DNA of 64,000 nt. It comes from Nocardioides dongkuii. Its GTDB lineage: Bacteria > Actinomycetota > Actinomycetes > Propionibacteriales > Nocardioidaceae. The stretch spans positions 1,426,001 through 1,490,000 of the forward strand of contig NZ_CP059903.1 in NCBI RefSeq assembly GCF_014127485.1, in the 5' to 3' direction. Both the position numbers and the translations under genes were made by a program. Positions 34,759 to 43,155 of this stretch are shown here, in pieces (the first letter of the stretch is position 1; the number at the start of each line of letters is the position of its first letter). The notes beneath the pieces were generated by a model, which was not told the origin of the DNA, ran no database searches, and saw only the letters and a list, made by a program, of their open reading frames with translations.

Positions 34759-36414
34759 GTGTCCGACCTGATGCCCGGCGTGCCGCTCGTCGCCGCGCTG
34801 GTGGCGGGCGTCCTGGTCGTCGTCCTGCTCCGCCAGCGTGAGCGCGCGGTGCGCGAGCTCCGGGCGGTGAACGACGAGCTGTCGTTCTACTCCCGCGTGG
34901 TGCGCGCGACCGACAGCGCGCTGATCGCGACCGACCCCGAGGGCCGGATCGTCTGGGCCAACAAGGCCTTCGAGCGGTCCTCCGGCTGGCTGCTGGCTGA
35001 CGTGCGGGGCCGCGACGCCATGGAGTTCCTCGACGGCCCCGCGACCGACCCGGACACCGTCCGCCACCTGCACGCCTGCATGGCGGGCGAGGAGCACGTC
35101 CGGGTCGAGCTGGCGCTGTACGCCGCCGACGGGCGCGAGTCCTGGGTGGCGCTCGGCGCCTCGCCGGTGCACGGCTCCGGGGGCGCCGTCGAGGGCTACT
35201 TCGCGGTGCTCACCGACCTGACCGAGCGGCACGAGGTGGCCCAGCTGCACGAGGCGGCCCGGCGCACCGCCGAGCTGGCCGCGGAGGAGCAGGCCGCCTT
35301 CCTGGCCACGATGAGCCACGAGATCCGGACGCCGCTCAACGCGGTGCTGGGGCTCACCGACCTGCTCCTGCGCACCGACCTCGACGAGGACCAGCGCGAC
35401 TTCGTCCGGACCGCGCACCACAGCGGCGGCCACCTGCTCGCGCTCCTCAACGACGTCCTGGACTACTCCGCGCTCGAGTCGGGCCGGATCTCCTACGCCG
35501 ACGAGCCGTTCTCGGTGCGCGGGCTCCTCGACGAGACGGTCGCGAGGTTCGCCCCGGTCGCGGCCCGCCGGGGTGTCGCCCTGCGGCTGGTCTGCGCCGA
35601 CGACCTCCCCGACTCGCTCCGCGGCGACACCTCCCGGTGGCGCCAGGTGCTCGTCAACGTCGTCGGCAACGCCGTGAAGTTCACCGAGGCGGGCTCGGTC
35701 GAGCTGCGCTGCGACGCCGAGGACCTCGGCGACGGCCGCACCGAGCTGCGGGTCACGGTCACCGACACCGGCATCGGCATCCCCGACGACCGGATCCCGG
35801 CGCTGTTCTCGTCCTTTGCGCGCGGGGACGCCTCAACCACGCGCGAGCACGGCGGCACCGGGCTCGGGCTGGCGATCTCCCGCGGCCTGGTCGAGGCCAT
35901 GGGCGGCACGATCGCGCTGACCTCCGAGGTCGGCCGCGGCACGCGGGTCGAGGTGCGGATCGCCCACGAGCGCTCCGTCCTCGCGCCGTCGGTCCTCGAC
36001 GAGCCCCTGGACCTCCCCGAGGTGGACGGGCTCAGCGTCCTCGTGGTCGAGGACGACCCGGTCAACCGCAAGGTGGTGACCCGGATGCTCGACCGGCTCG
36101 GCATCGTGCCGACCGTCGCGGTCAACGGGCACCAGGCCGTCGACGCGACCCGCGCCACGGCGTACGACGTCGTGCTCATGGACATCGAGATGCCGCTGAT
36201 GGACGGGCTGACCGCGGCCCGCCTGATCCGCGCCGCCGACGGCGGCGCCGGGCCGGGACGGCGGCCCTGGCTCGTCGCGCTCACCGCCAACGCGCTCGGC
36301 GGGGACCGCGAGCGGTTCCTCGACGCGGGCCTGGACGACTACCTCAGCAAGCCGGTCGCGCTCGACGCGCTGGGCGCCGCCCTGGCCCGGGTGCCGGAGC
36401 GTCAGCCGACCTGA
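34759..36414 (+). CDS. hybrid sensor histidine kinase with PAS and C-terminal receiver
   Basis: A protein of about 551 residues. One membrane helix near residues 4-22, a PAS domain about 30-155 (ATDSALIATDPEGRIVWANKAF), a HisKA box MSHEIRTPLNAVLG near 177, an ATPase with NVVGNAVKFTE, DTGIGIPD and GGTGLGLAIS, and a receiver at about 425-545 with VVEDDPVNRKV, VLMDIEMPLMDG and KPV. No HPt domain is present, so a phosphorelay would need one elsewhere or direct transfer. The start is uncertain between GTG 34759 and neighbours; GGAGG is at 34752-34756. Confidence 0.88.
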   Translation: MSDLMPGVPLVAALVAGVLVVVLLRQRERAVRELRAVNDELSFYSRVVRATDSALIATDPEGRIVWANKAFERSSGWLLADVRGRDAMEFLDGPATDPDTVRHLHACMAGEEHVRVELALYAADGRESWVALGASPVHGSGGAVEGYFAVLTDLTERHEVAQLHEAARRTAELAAEEQAAFLATMSHEIRTPLNAVLGLTDLLLRTDLDEDQRDFVRTAHHSGGHLLALLNDVLDYSALESGRISYADEPFSVRGLLDETVARFAPVAARRGVALRLVCADDLPDSLRGDTSRWRQVLVNVVGNAVKFTEAGSVELRCDAEDLGDGRTELRVTVTDTGIGIPDDRIPALFSSFARGDASTTREHGGTGLGLAISRGLVEAMGGTIALTSEVGRGTRVEVRIAHERSVLAPSVLDEPLDLPEVDGLSVLVVEDDPVNRKVVTRMLDRLGIVPTVAVNGHQAVDATRATAYDVVLMDIEMPLMDGLTAARLIRAADGGAGPGRRPWLVALTANALGGDRERFLDAGLDDYLSKPVALDALGAALARVPERQPT

Positions 36415-37355
36415 GCCGGGGTCCCGACCAGGGTGACCTCGCTGACGGCGGTGAAGTCGCGCCGCGCCGGACCGGTCCCGGGGGTGCTCACCTCCAGCAG
36501 GCGGAGCACCACCGTCGAGGTCGTGGCCCCGCCGACCCGCACGGTCTGCAGCGCCCGGCCCTCCGCCAGCTCCTGCGGCACGGTGGTGCCGTCGTCGAGC
36601 ACCCACTCGACGGCCAGCACGCGGCGGTTCCCGGAGTACCAGTCGAGCACCCCGTCACCCGCGCCCGTCGCGGTCTTGGCGTAGCCGTTGACCAGGCCGA
36701 CCGACCGCAGCCGGGTCGGCTCGGGGAGCGTGAAGGTGATCTCGCTGCCGGTGCCGTCGCCCGGCATCCGCCAGGCGGTGGTGGGGTCGCCGTCGAGCAT
36801 CCGGTCCGCGGTGTAGCGGGTCGTGCCGCCGTCCAGGTCGGTGCTCTCCGGTGCGGTCGCCGGCACGTCGGCGCTCGCGAGCGGGGCGACGTCCTCGGGC
36901 TGCTGCCTCGGCTCCTTGGTCTTCGCCGGCTTCTGGGGCTTCTCCGGCCGCGCGGGCGTCGCGGGTGCCGTGGGCTGCTCGGTCCGCTGCAGCTCCTGCG
37001 CCGACGAGGTCGAGGGCGGGGTCCGCCGCTCGCTGCCCTCGTCGTCGTCGCCGTCGTCGTCCGCCAGCAGCAGGACGCCGCCGCCGAGCGCGACCGCGAG
37101 CAGCACCGCGCCGGTCGCGAGCGCGACCACCAGGCCCGGGCGCCCGCCCCGCCGGTGCCGGTGCGCGGGCGGGGTGGCGGCAGGGGTGGGTGCCGGAGTC
37201 GGTGCGGGCGGGGGCACAGCCTCGTCGGCGTACAGCGGGAACCGCGCGGACGACGGCGCCGGCGGGAACGGCGGCGGGGGCGGCGGGGGCGGCGGGCGTA
37301 CGGCGGGGCGCTCGGCGGTGCCGGTGCGCCAGTCGTCCGGGTTCTCGTCGTTCAT
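36402..37355 (-). CDS. membrane protein with discoidin-like (F5/8 type C) C-terminal domain
   Basis: A 317-residue protein. Residues 20-65 are proline rich (a run of nine Pro). One membrane helix lies near 75-100, followed by a DDD-rich and Lys/Pro-rich linker. The last 145 residues form a beta-sandwich, with RYTADRMLDGDPTTAWRMPG and EITFTLPEPTRLRSVGLVNGY typical of discoidin carbohydrate/lipid-binding domains. It overlaps the aroF stop by one nucleotide (TGATG) and the kinase stop by 13 bp on the other strand. Likely an envelope-exposed binding protein. Confidence 0.75.
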   Translation of the reverse strand: MNDENPDDWRTGTAERPAVRPPPPPPPPPFPPAPSSARFPLYADEAVPPPAPTPAPTPAATPPAHRHRRGGRPGLVVALATGAVLLAVALGGGVLLLADDDGDDDEGSERRTPPSTSSAQELQRTEQPTAPATPARPEKPQKPAKTKEPRQQPEDVAPLASADVPATAPESTDLDGGTTRYTADRMLDGDPTTAWRMPGDGTGSEITFTLPEPTRLRSVGLVNGYAKTATGAGDGVLDWYSGNRRVLAVEWVLDDGTTVPQELAEGRALQTVRVGGATTSTVVLRLLEVSTPGTGPARRDFTAVSEVTLVGTPAQVG

Positions 37356-38404
37356 CAGGAGCTGCGGACCAGGGTGCTCGCGTCGGCCCGGCCCAGCATC
37401 GGCGGCAGCCGGCGCACGGCCTGGGCCAGCTCGCGCAGCTCGGTGCCGGGGAGGGCCTGCGCGCCGTCGCAGAGCGCGGTCTCGGGGTCGGGGTGCACGT
37501 CGACGATGATGCCATCCGCGCCGACCGCGATCGCAGCGCGGGACAGCGGGACGACCAGGTCCTTGCGCCCGGTGGCGTGCGAGGGGTCGACGATGACCGG
37601 CAGGTGGCTGGTCGCCTGCACCACCGGCACCGCCGAGAGGTCGAGGGTGGTGCGGGTCGCGGTCTCGAAGGTCCGGACGCCGCGCTCGCACAGGACCACG
37701 TCGAGGTTGCCACGCTGGGCGACGTACTCGGCCGCCATCAGCCACTCCTCGATCGTCGCGGTCGTGCCGCGCTCGAGCAGCACCGGCTTGCCGGCGTCGC
37801 CGACGCCCTGGAGCAGCCCGACGCTGGTCATGTCGCGGGTGCTGACCTGCAGCATGTCGGCGTGCTCCGCGACGACCGCGACGTCGCGGGGGTCCACGAC
37901 CTCCGTCACGATCGGCATCCCGGTCGCCTTCCCGACGCTGACGAGGATCTCCAGCCCGGCCAGGCCCAGCCCCTGGAAGGCGTACGGCGAGGTGCGCGAC
38001 GTGAACACGCCGCCGCGCAGGATGGTCGCGCCGGCCGACCGCGCCATCCGGGCCGACTCGAGCGTCTGCTCCGCGGTCTCCACCGCGCACGGGCCGGCCA
38101 GGAGCGTGAAGGTGTCGGGGCCGATCGGCACCCGGTGGCCCGCCGGGCCCACCCACACCGTCGAGCGGACCGGGTGGTGCTGGCGGCTGACGAGCTTGTA
38201 CGGGTCGGAGATGCGGTGCACGTCGGCCACGCCGCGCAGGGTCCGCAGGTTGAGGTGGTGGAAGGAGTCGATGTCGCCCACCAGCCCGATGATCGTGCGG
38301 ACGACGCCCTGGGAGACGAAGGCCTCCCCGCCCACGCCCTCGACGCGGGCGACGACGTTCGCGATGTCCTCGTCGGTGGCGTCGGGGGACATGACCACGA
38401 CCAT
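37355..38404 (-). CDS. class I DAHP synthase homologue lacking two conserved lysines
   Basis: A 349-residue protein with an N-terminal ferredoxin-like domain (1-70) and a TIM-barrel DAHP/KDO8P synthase domain. GPCAVE with metal Cys106, GLGLAG, CERGVRTFETATR (near 239-251), DPSHATGR (His276) and VDVHPDP identify the type I-beta family. However, the KPRT motif is TSRT (135-138), KRG is ERG at 211-213, the GARNMQ segment is STRDMTS and the usual metal Glu is Asp302. Catalysis is therefore doubtful or altered. TAGCGT lies 7 nt before the ATG. No chorismate mutase domain. Confidence 0.82.
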   Translation of the reverse strand: MVVVMSPDATDEDIANVVARVEGVGGEAFVSQGVVRTIIGLVGDIDSFHHLNLRTLRGVADVHRISDPYKLVSRQHHPVRSTVWVGPAGHRVPIGPDTFTLLAGPCAVETAEQTLESARMARSAGATILRGGVFTSRTSPYAFQGLGLAGLEILVSVGKATGMPIVTEVVDPRDVAVVAEHADMLQVSTRDMTSVGLLQGVGDAGKPVLLERGTTATIEEWLMAAEYVAQRGNLDVVLCERGVRTFETATRTTLDLSAVPVVQATSHLPVIVDPSHATGRKDLVVPLSRAAIAVGADGIIVDVHPDPETALCDGAQALPGTELRELAQAVRRLPPMLGRADASTLVRSS

Positions 38405-38480
38405 GTCCGTGACGCTAGGCCACCCGCTCGCGTGCGGCGAGGGTTATCCGGCCTGCGGATCGTGCTGTCGCGGAGGGGTA

Positions 38481-38549
<69 letters not shown>

Positions 38550-38598
38550 ATCCTCGGATCTTCATCAAGTGCGACGTCGGCCGGCCGAACGGTGAGGC

Positions 38599-39390
38599 GT
38601 GACGAAGTTCCGCCCGTACTCGCGCCGCGTCCTCCGGCAGCGACGGAGAGCCTGGATCACGCGGAACGCGGTGTTCCTCTCCGTTGTGTGTCTGGGGCTC
38701 CTCGGCGGGCTGGGTCTGGCCACGGTGCTGCTGACGACTGGTCAGATGACACCGTTCCGGTGGTACCTGCTCGGCGCCGTCCACGCCGGCGTGGTCGCCG
38801 CCTGCGTCCAGATGCTGTACGTCGCGTTCATCGCCCAGGACCGCCATGCGCTCCAGCACCTGCGCGGCGCCTGGGGCGAGGAGAACACCCGGGACGAGCT
38901 GCGTCGGGCGAAGCGCAAGGGCCTCATCTGGGGCTGGGTGGACAGCATCAACCTCAAGGCCGGGGACCTCGACCATCTCGTCGTCACGCGGCGCGGCGGC
39001 CTCGTCACCATCGACTCCAAGTGGCGTACCAGCACCGATCCACAGCAGACCGTGGACATGGCGCGCGACGCACGGCGCGCCAAGATCCGTGCCGAGGGGG
39101 TGAGCAAGTCGGTGCTGGCGAGCACCCGAGGGTCGCGGCACCGGGCACGCACGAACCCCCTCGTCGTCCGTCCCGTGGTCGTCCTCTGGGGCGCTGCGCA
39201 GCACGAGGTCCCGGAGGGCGCCGTGGTTGACGGCATCGAGTTCGTCTCCGGGCGCCGTCTCGTGACGTGGCTGGCCCAGCTCGACGGCGATCCGGTCAGC
39301 AAGCACGCCGGGCGCGATGCGCTCACCAGGTTCAAGGAGTTCCGTGCCAGCGCATGGGACACGACGGACAGCCGGCACGCGAAAGTCTGA
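38599..39390 (+). CDS. NERD (nuclease-related) domain membrane protein
   Basis: A 263-residue protein. A basic N-terminus is followed by two membrane helices (about 26-48 and 55-78). Residues about 88-190 form a nuclease-related domain: GAWGEENTRDEL, then GDLDHLVVTRRGGLVTIDSKW with the D-x(n)-D-x-K pattern of restriction-endonuclease-like folds. It may cut or bind DNA, but NERD activity is generally unproven. The GTG has GGTGAGG just upstream, and a 12-bp palindrome (38577-38588) lies in its leader. Confidence 0.82.
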   Translation: MTKFRPYSRRVLRQRRRAWITRNAVFLSVVCLGLLGGLGLATVLLTTGQMTPFRWYLLGAVHAGVVAACVQMLYVAFIAQDRHALQHLRGAWGEENTRDELRRAKRKGLIWGWVDSINLKAGDLDHLVVTRRGGLVTIDSKWRTSTDPQQTVDMARDARRAKIRAEGVSKSVLASTRGSRHRARTNPLVVRPVVVLWGAAQHEVPEGAVVDGIEFVSGRRLVTWLAQLDGDPVSKHAGRDALTRFKEFRASAWDTTDSRHAKV

Positions 39391-39412
39391 CCAGTTGGTT
39401 GGGGACAACCTA

Positions 39413-39441
39413 TTGCTGTTCGAACAGACGTTCGATAGAAT
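39413..39441 (+). promoter_or_regulatory. LexA/SOS box filling the spacer of a leaderless promoter
   Basis: TTGCTG (39413-39418, -35-like) and TAGAAT (39436-39441, -10) are separated by 17 bp that consist of T plus TCGAACAGACGTTCGA, a perfect actinobacterial SOS box (TCGAAC-N4-GTTCGA) at 39420-39435. The ATG of the DUF222/HNH gene is 6 nt after the -10, so the transcript would begin at or beside the start codon. LexA binding should block RNA polymerase directly. Confidence 0.88.
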
Positions 39442-39447
39442 CGGGAC

Positions 39448-40799
39448 ATGTCCCCGACCCCCGCACCGCTCGCCGACGGCACCGGTGTGCCCGGCGCGGA
39501 CCGGGTGGCGTCCTGGGCGGCCGGGCTGGTCGAGCCCGGGTTGAGCGACGCGAGCGGGTGGATCGGATCCGGGCTTGTGAGGACCTCAAGGCGCAACTGT
39601 GCGCCGCCCAGGCCCGGCTGAGCGTGGACCTGGACGTCTCCCAGTGCGAGGAGCAGACCCACCGCGGAGTCCCGGCCGACCAGCGGGGCCGTGGGGTGGC
39701 CGGCCAGGTCGCGCTGGCCCGGCGGGAGTCCCCGCACCGCGGCGGCACCCACCTCGGGCTCGCGAAGGTCCTGGTCCACGAGATGCCGCACGCGCTGGCC
39801 GCGATGGAGGCCGGGGTGCTCTCCGAGTGGCGGGCCACCCTGGTGGCGCGGGAGACCGCCTGCCTGTCCCGCGAGGACCGCGCCGCCGTGGACACCCGCC
39901 TGTTCGCCGACCCGGCCACCGCCGAGGGGTGGGGGGACCGGCGATTGGTCGCGGAGGCCAAGAAGATCGGCTACACCCTGGACCCCCGCGCCGTGGTCGA
40001 CCGGGCCCGCCGCGAGGTCTCCGAGCGCCGGGTCAGCGTCCGCCCAGTGCCGGAGACGATGTCGCAGGTCACCGCACTGCTCCCAGCCGCGCAGGGGATC
40101 GCGGTCTGGGCGTGCCTGGGCGCCACGCCGACCGGCTCCGCGCCAGGGTGACCCCCGCACCCGGGACAGATCATGGCCGACACCCTGGTGGTCCGGGTCA
40201 CCGGCCAGGACACCGCCGAGGCGGTGCCGGTCGCGGTCAACATGACCTCTCCGACCAGACCCTGATCGCCGGGGCACCGACCCCGCCTGGCTGGGGGCCA
40301 TGGACCGATCCCGGCCGCGCTGGCCCGCGAGCTCACCGCGAGCGCGGCCGAGCAGGCCCTCGCCACGCTGCGCAAGCTCTACGTCTCACCCACCACCGGC
40401 CAGTTGACCGCCCTGGAGTCGGTCGCCCGGACCTTCCCCGCCGGGCTCAGGTTGTTCCTGGACCTGCGGGACCAGTCCTGCCGCACCCCCTGGTGCGACG
40501 CCCCCGTCCGCCACCACGACCACGTCGAGGACTGGGCCGCCGGTGGTCCCACCACCGAGGTCAACGGTCAGGGGCTGTGCGAGCAGTGCAACCACACCAA
40601 GCAAGCCCCCGGCTGGACCGCCACCACCGACCCACCCGATCCATTCGACGCAGAATCCAGTCGACATCGGGTCACCACCACCACCCCCACCGGGCACCGG
40701 GTCACCTCGACCGCACCCGACCTACCCCGACCCGCGATGCAGATCCACACCCTCACGACCCGAGAGCAACGACTCCTCGAGCTCGTCCTCGCCGTCTGA
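39448..40799 (+). pseudogene. decayed DUF222/HNH endonuclease (13E12-like) gene
   Basis: Translated pieces read as one DUF222/HNH protein of about 450 residues, but in changing frames. MSPTPAPLADGTG from 39448 shifts near 39545 to DRIRACEDLKAQ. That frame runs to a TGA at 40149-40151. MADTLVVRVTGQ at 40174 is in another frame, SDQTLIAG near 40250 in a third, and from about 40300 a last frame holds CRTPWCDAPVRHHDHVEDWAAGG and CEQCNHTK, the HNH zinc and catalytic residues. At least four frame breaks make it non-functional unless the sequence is wrong. The 5' SOS promoter is intact. Confidence 0.87.
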
Positions 40800-40978
40800 G
40801 ACCGCGCCCTCAGGCGCAGTCGATCCCGAGGAAGCAGCCGTGGCTGGCTACCGCCCGTACTCTGATGGACACCGCTCGGGGCCAGCTAGCTGGGCGCCCC
40901 GACGCTCCCGCGTCGCATGGGACGCGATCCTCCGGGTACCGCCCCGCACCCGTGTGCGGCGCGGAGGAGGAGGTGTGC

Positions 40979-42211
40979 GTGACCAAGTTCGTGGACGAGA
41001 GCGCTCTCGGAGTGACGACCTGGGACTCGCCTGTGCGGGTGGACCCGCTCGACGGCGACGGCGACGGAGCCAGCAGCGCCGGGTCCGGCGGTCTGCCGTC
41101 GGTCGACCTGTACACACCCTCCGCGGATCCCTCGGGGATGGGCGCGCACATGGTGTGCCTGGCCGAGGAGTACCTGCGCGAGGGCCGCCGGGTGACCCTC
41201 ATGTACTGGGCCAACGACAAGGCGGAGCGCATGTTCGCCCCGATGGAGCGCCGCGGGGCGCGGCTCGCCCGCCTGCCGCACCCCCGGGATCCCGGGTTCG
41301 CGGCGGCCATCGCCGACGACCTGCGGCGTCACCCCACCGAGGTCTTCCACCTGCACGTCGGCACGGGTCGGGAGAACTGGGACGCCGCCCGGACGGCGAG
41401 GGCGATGCGCGTGCCGGCCGTCGTGCAGACGCTGCACCTGCCCTGGCTCGTGCACAACCGCCGCAAGCGGGCCCTGGCGCTCACCGCGCTCGAGCCCGTG
41501 GACCGGGTGATCATGGTGTCGCGCCGCCAGAGCGCGACGTACGAGAAGATCGGCGTCCCCGCCGACCGGATCACCACCGTCCCGAACGGCGTCCAACCCC
41601 GCGCCTGGTCGCCCGGCCGCGACGCGGCGCGCCGAGAGCTCGGGCTCCGTCCGGAGCAGCCGGTCGTGCTGACCGTCGGCCGGCTCACGGTGATGAAGGG
41701 CCAGCGCGACCTGGTCGACGCGGTGCCGGCGCTGGTCCGGCGGTTCCCCGACCTGGCCGTGCTCCTGATCGGGGACGGTCACCTCCGAGCCACGCTGCAG
41801 GCCCAGGCCGAGCGCCTCGGGGTCGAGCACGCCGTGCGTTTCGTCGGCCACCGCACCGACGCACGCGAGCTGCTCGACGCCGCCGACGTGTTCGTGCTGC
41901 CCTCGCGGCACGAGGGCATGCCCCTCGCCGCGCTCGAGGCGATGGAGGCCGGGCTGCCGGTCGTCGGCACCCGGGTGATCGGCACCTCCGAGGCGGTCGA
42001 GGACGGCGTGACCGGACTCCTGGTGCCGCCGGGACGGCCACCGGCGCTCGCCGAGGCCCTGGACGACGTGCTGAGCGACCCGCTCCTGCGCCGACGGATG
42101 GGAGCGTCCGGGCAGCGCCGCTACCTGACCCGCTTCACGGCGACGAGGATGGCGCAGAACACGGCTGCCGTGTACGACGAGGTGCTCGCGAACGCTGCGG
42201 TGCTGCCGTGA
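40979..42211 (+). CDS. GT4-type glycosyltransferase
   Basis: A 410-residue GT-B glycosyltransferase. The N-terminal domain has SGMGAHMVCLAEEYLREGRRV (donor-side loop), FHLHVGTGRENWD and TTVPNGV. The C-terminal domain has VVLTVGRLTVMKGQRDLVDA and the nucleotide-sugar motif PSRHEGMPLAALEAMEAGLPVVGT. Family 4 enzymes are retaining and use UDP- or GDP-sugars. The GTG start has GGAGGAGG 8 nt upstream. It begins a three-gene operon with 4-bp overlaps; acceptor and sugar are unknown. Confidence 0.88.
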   Translation: MTKFVDESALGVTTWDSPVRVDPLDGDGDGASSAGSGGLPSVDLYTPSADPSGMGAHMVCLAEEYLREGRRVTLMYWANDKAERMFAPMERRGARLARLPHPRDPGFAAAIADDLRRHPTEVFHLHVGTGRENWDAARTARAMRVPAVVQTLHLPWLVHNRRKRALALTALEPVDRVIMVSRRQSATYEKIGVPADRITTVPNGVQPRAWSPGRDAARRELGLRPEQPVVLTVGRLTVMKGQRDLVDAVPALVRRFPDLAVLLIGDGHLRATLQAQAERLGVEHAVRFVGHRTDARELLDAADVFVLPSRHEGMPLAALEAMEAGLPVVGTRVIGTSEAVEDGVTGLLVPPGRPPALAEALDDVLSDPLLRRRMGASGQRRYLTRFTATRMAQNTAAVYDEVLANAAVLP

Positions 42212-43155
42212 CCCAGCGGCTGCGGGTGGGGTGCGTCGGCACCGGGTTCATCGCCGGCAAGCACCTGGCCGCGCTGTCGGCGTTCGACGACGTCGACATC
42301 GTGGCGGTGGCCGACGCCGTGGCGCCCCGGGCCGTGGCGGTGGCCGCCGAGCACGACGCCCGGTCCTACGCCGACGGCCAGACGCTGATGGACACCGAGG
42401 ACCTCGACGCGGTCTGGTTCTGCGTCCCGCCCTTCGCGCACGGCGTGCTGGAGGAGACGGCCGTACGGCGCGGCCTCCCGTTCTTCGTCGAGAAGCCCCT
42501 GGCCCACGACCTCGCCACCGCGGAGCGCCTCGCGCTGCTGATCGAGGACGCCGGGCTGACGACGGCGGTCGGCTACCACTGGCGCTACCTCGACCTGGTC
42601 GACCGGGCCCGCGAGCTCGTCGCGGACCGGCCGCCGGTCCTGGTCAGCGGCTTCTGGCTCGACGGGACCCCGCCGGTGCCGTGGTGGGTCGACCGGGACC
42701 GGTCGGGCGGACAGCTGGTCGAGCAGACCACCCACGTGCTCGACCTGGCCCGGCTGCTGGTCGGCGAGGTGAGCGAGGTGGTCGCCGCCCACGTGCCCGC
42801 CGAGGACGACGAGCACGTGCCGCTGGCCTCCACGGTCTCGCTCCGCTTCCGCTCCGGGGCGGTCGGCGGCGTGTCGTCGGCGCGGGTGCTGCCCTCGCGC
42901 CACCGCGTCGGCCTGCACCTGGTGGGGGAGGGCTACGCGCTCGAGCTCACCGAGGCCGCCATCGTCGACCACCGGCTGACCGTCACCACCGCGGCCGGGT
43001 CGGTCTCCGAGCGGAGCCTCCAGGACCCGATCGCCGCCGAGGACCGGGCGTTCCTCGACGCGGTCGCCGGGAGGGGCGACGACGTCCGCAGCCCGTACGC
43101 CGAGGCGCTGCGCACCCACGCGCTCGCCTGCGCCGCCGAGCGGCCCGCGTCGTGA
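42208..43155 (+). CDS. Gfo/Idh/MocA family NAD(P)-dependent oxidoreductase
   Basis: A 315-residue dehydrogenase. The Rossmann motif VGCVGTGFIAGKHLAAL is at the N-terminus and the family signature VEKPLAHD near residue 97 contains the catalytic-region Lys. VGYHWRY, ... WWVDRDRSGGQLVEQTTHVLDLARLL supplies the H-x(n)-D/H sites of the substrate domain. It probably oxidises or epimerises a sugar or inositol derivative. GTG overlaps the glycosyltransferase stop by 4 bp. Confidence 0.87.
   Translation: MTQRLRVGCVGTGFIAGKHLAALSAFDDVDIVAVADAVAPRAVAVAAEHDARSYADGQTLMDTEDLDAVWFCVPPFAHGVLEETAVRRGLPFFVEKPLAHDLATAERLALLIEDAGLTTAVGYHWRYLDLVDRARELVADRPPVLVSGFWLDGTPPVPWWVDRDRSGGQLVEQTTHVLDLARLLVGEVSEVVAAHVPAEDDEHVPLASTVSLRFRSGAVGGVSSARVLPSRHRVGLHLVGEGYALELTEAAIVDHRLTVTTAAGSVSERSLQDPIAAEDRAFLDAVAGRGDDVRSPYAEALRTHALACAAERPAS

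Noticed and set aside
37355..38404. Chorismate mutase fusion in the aroF-like protein
   Set aside because: The N-terminal 70 residues form a ferredoxin-like pattern, not an AroQ helical domain.
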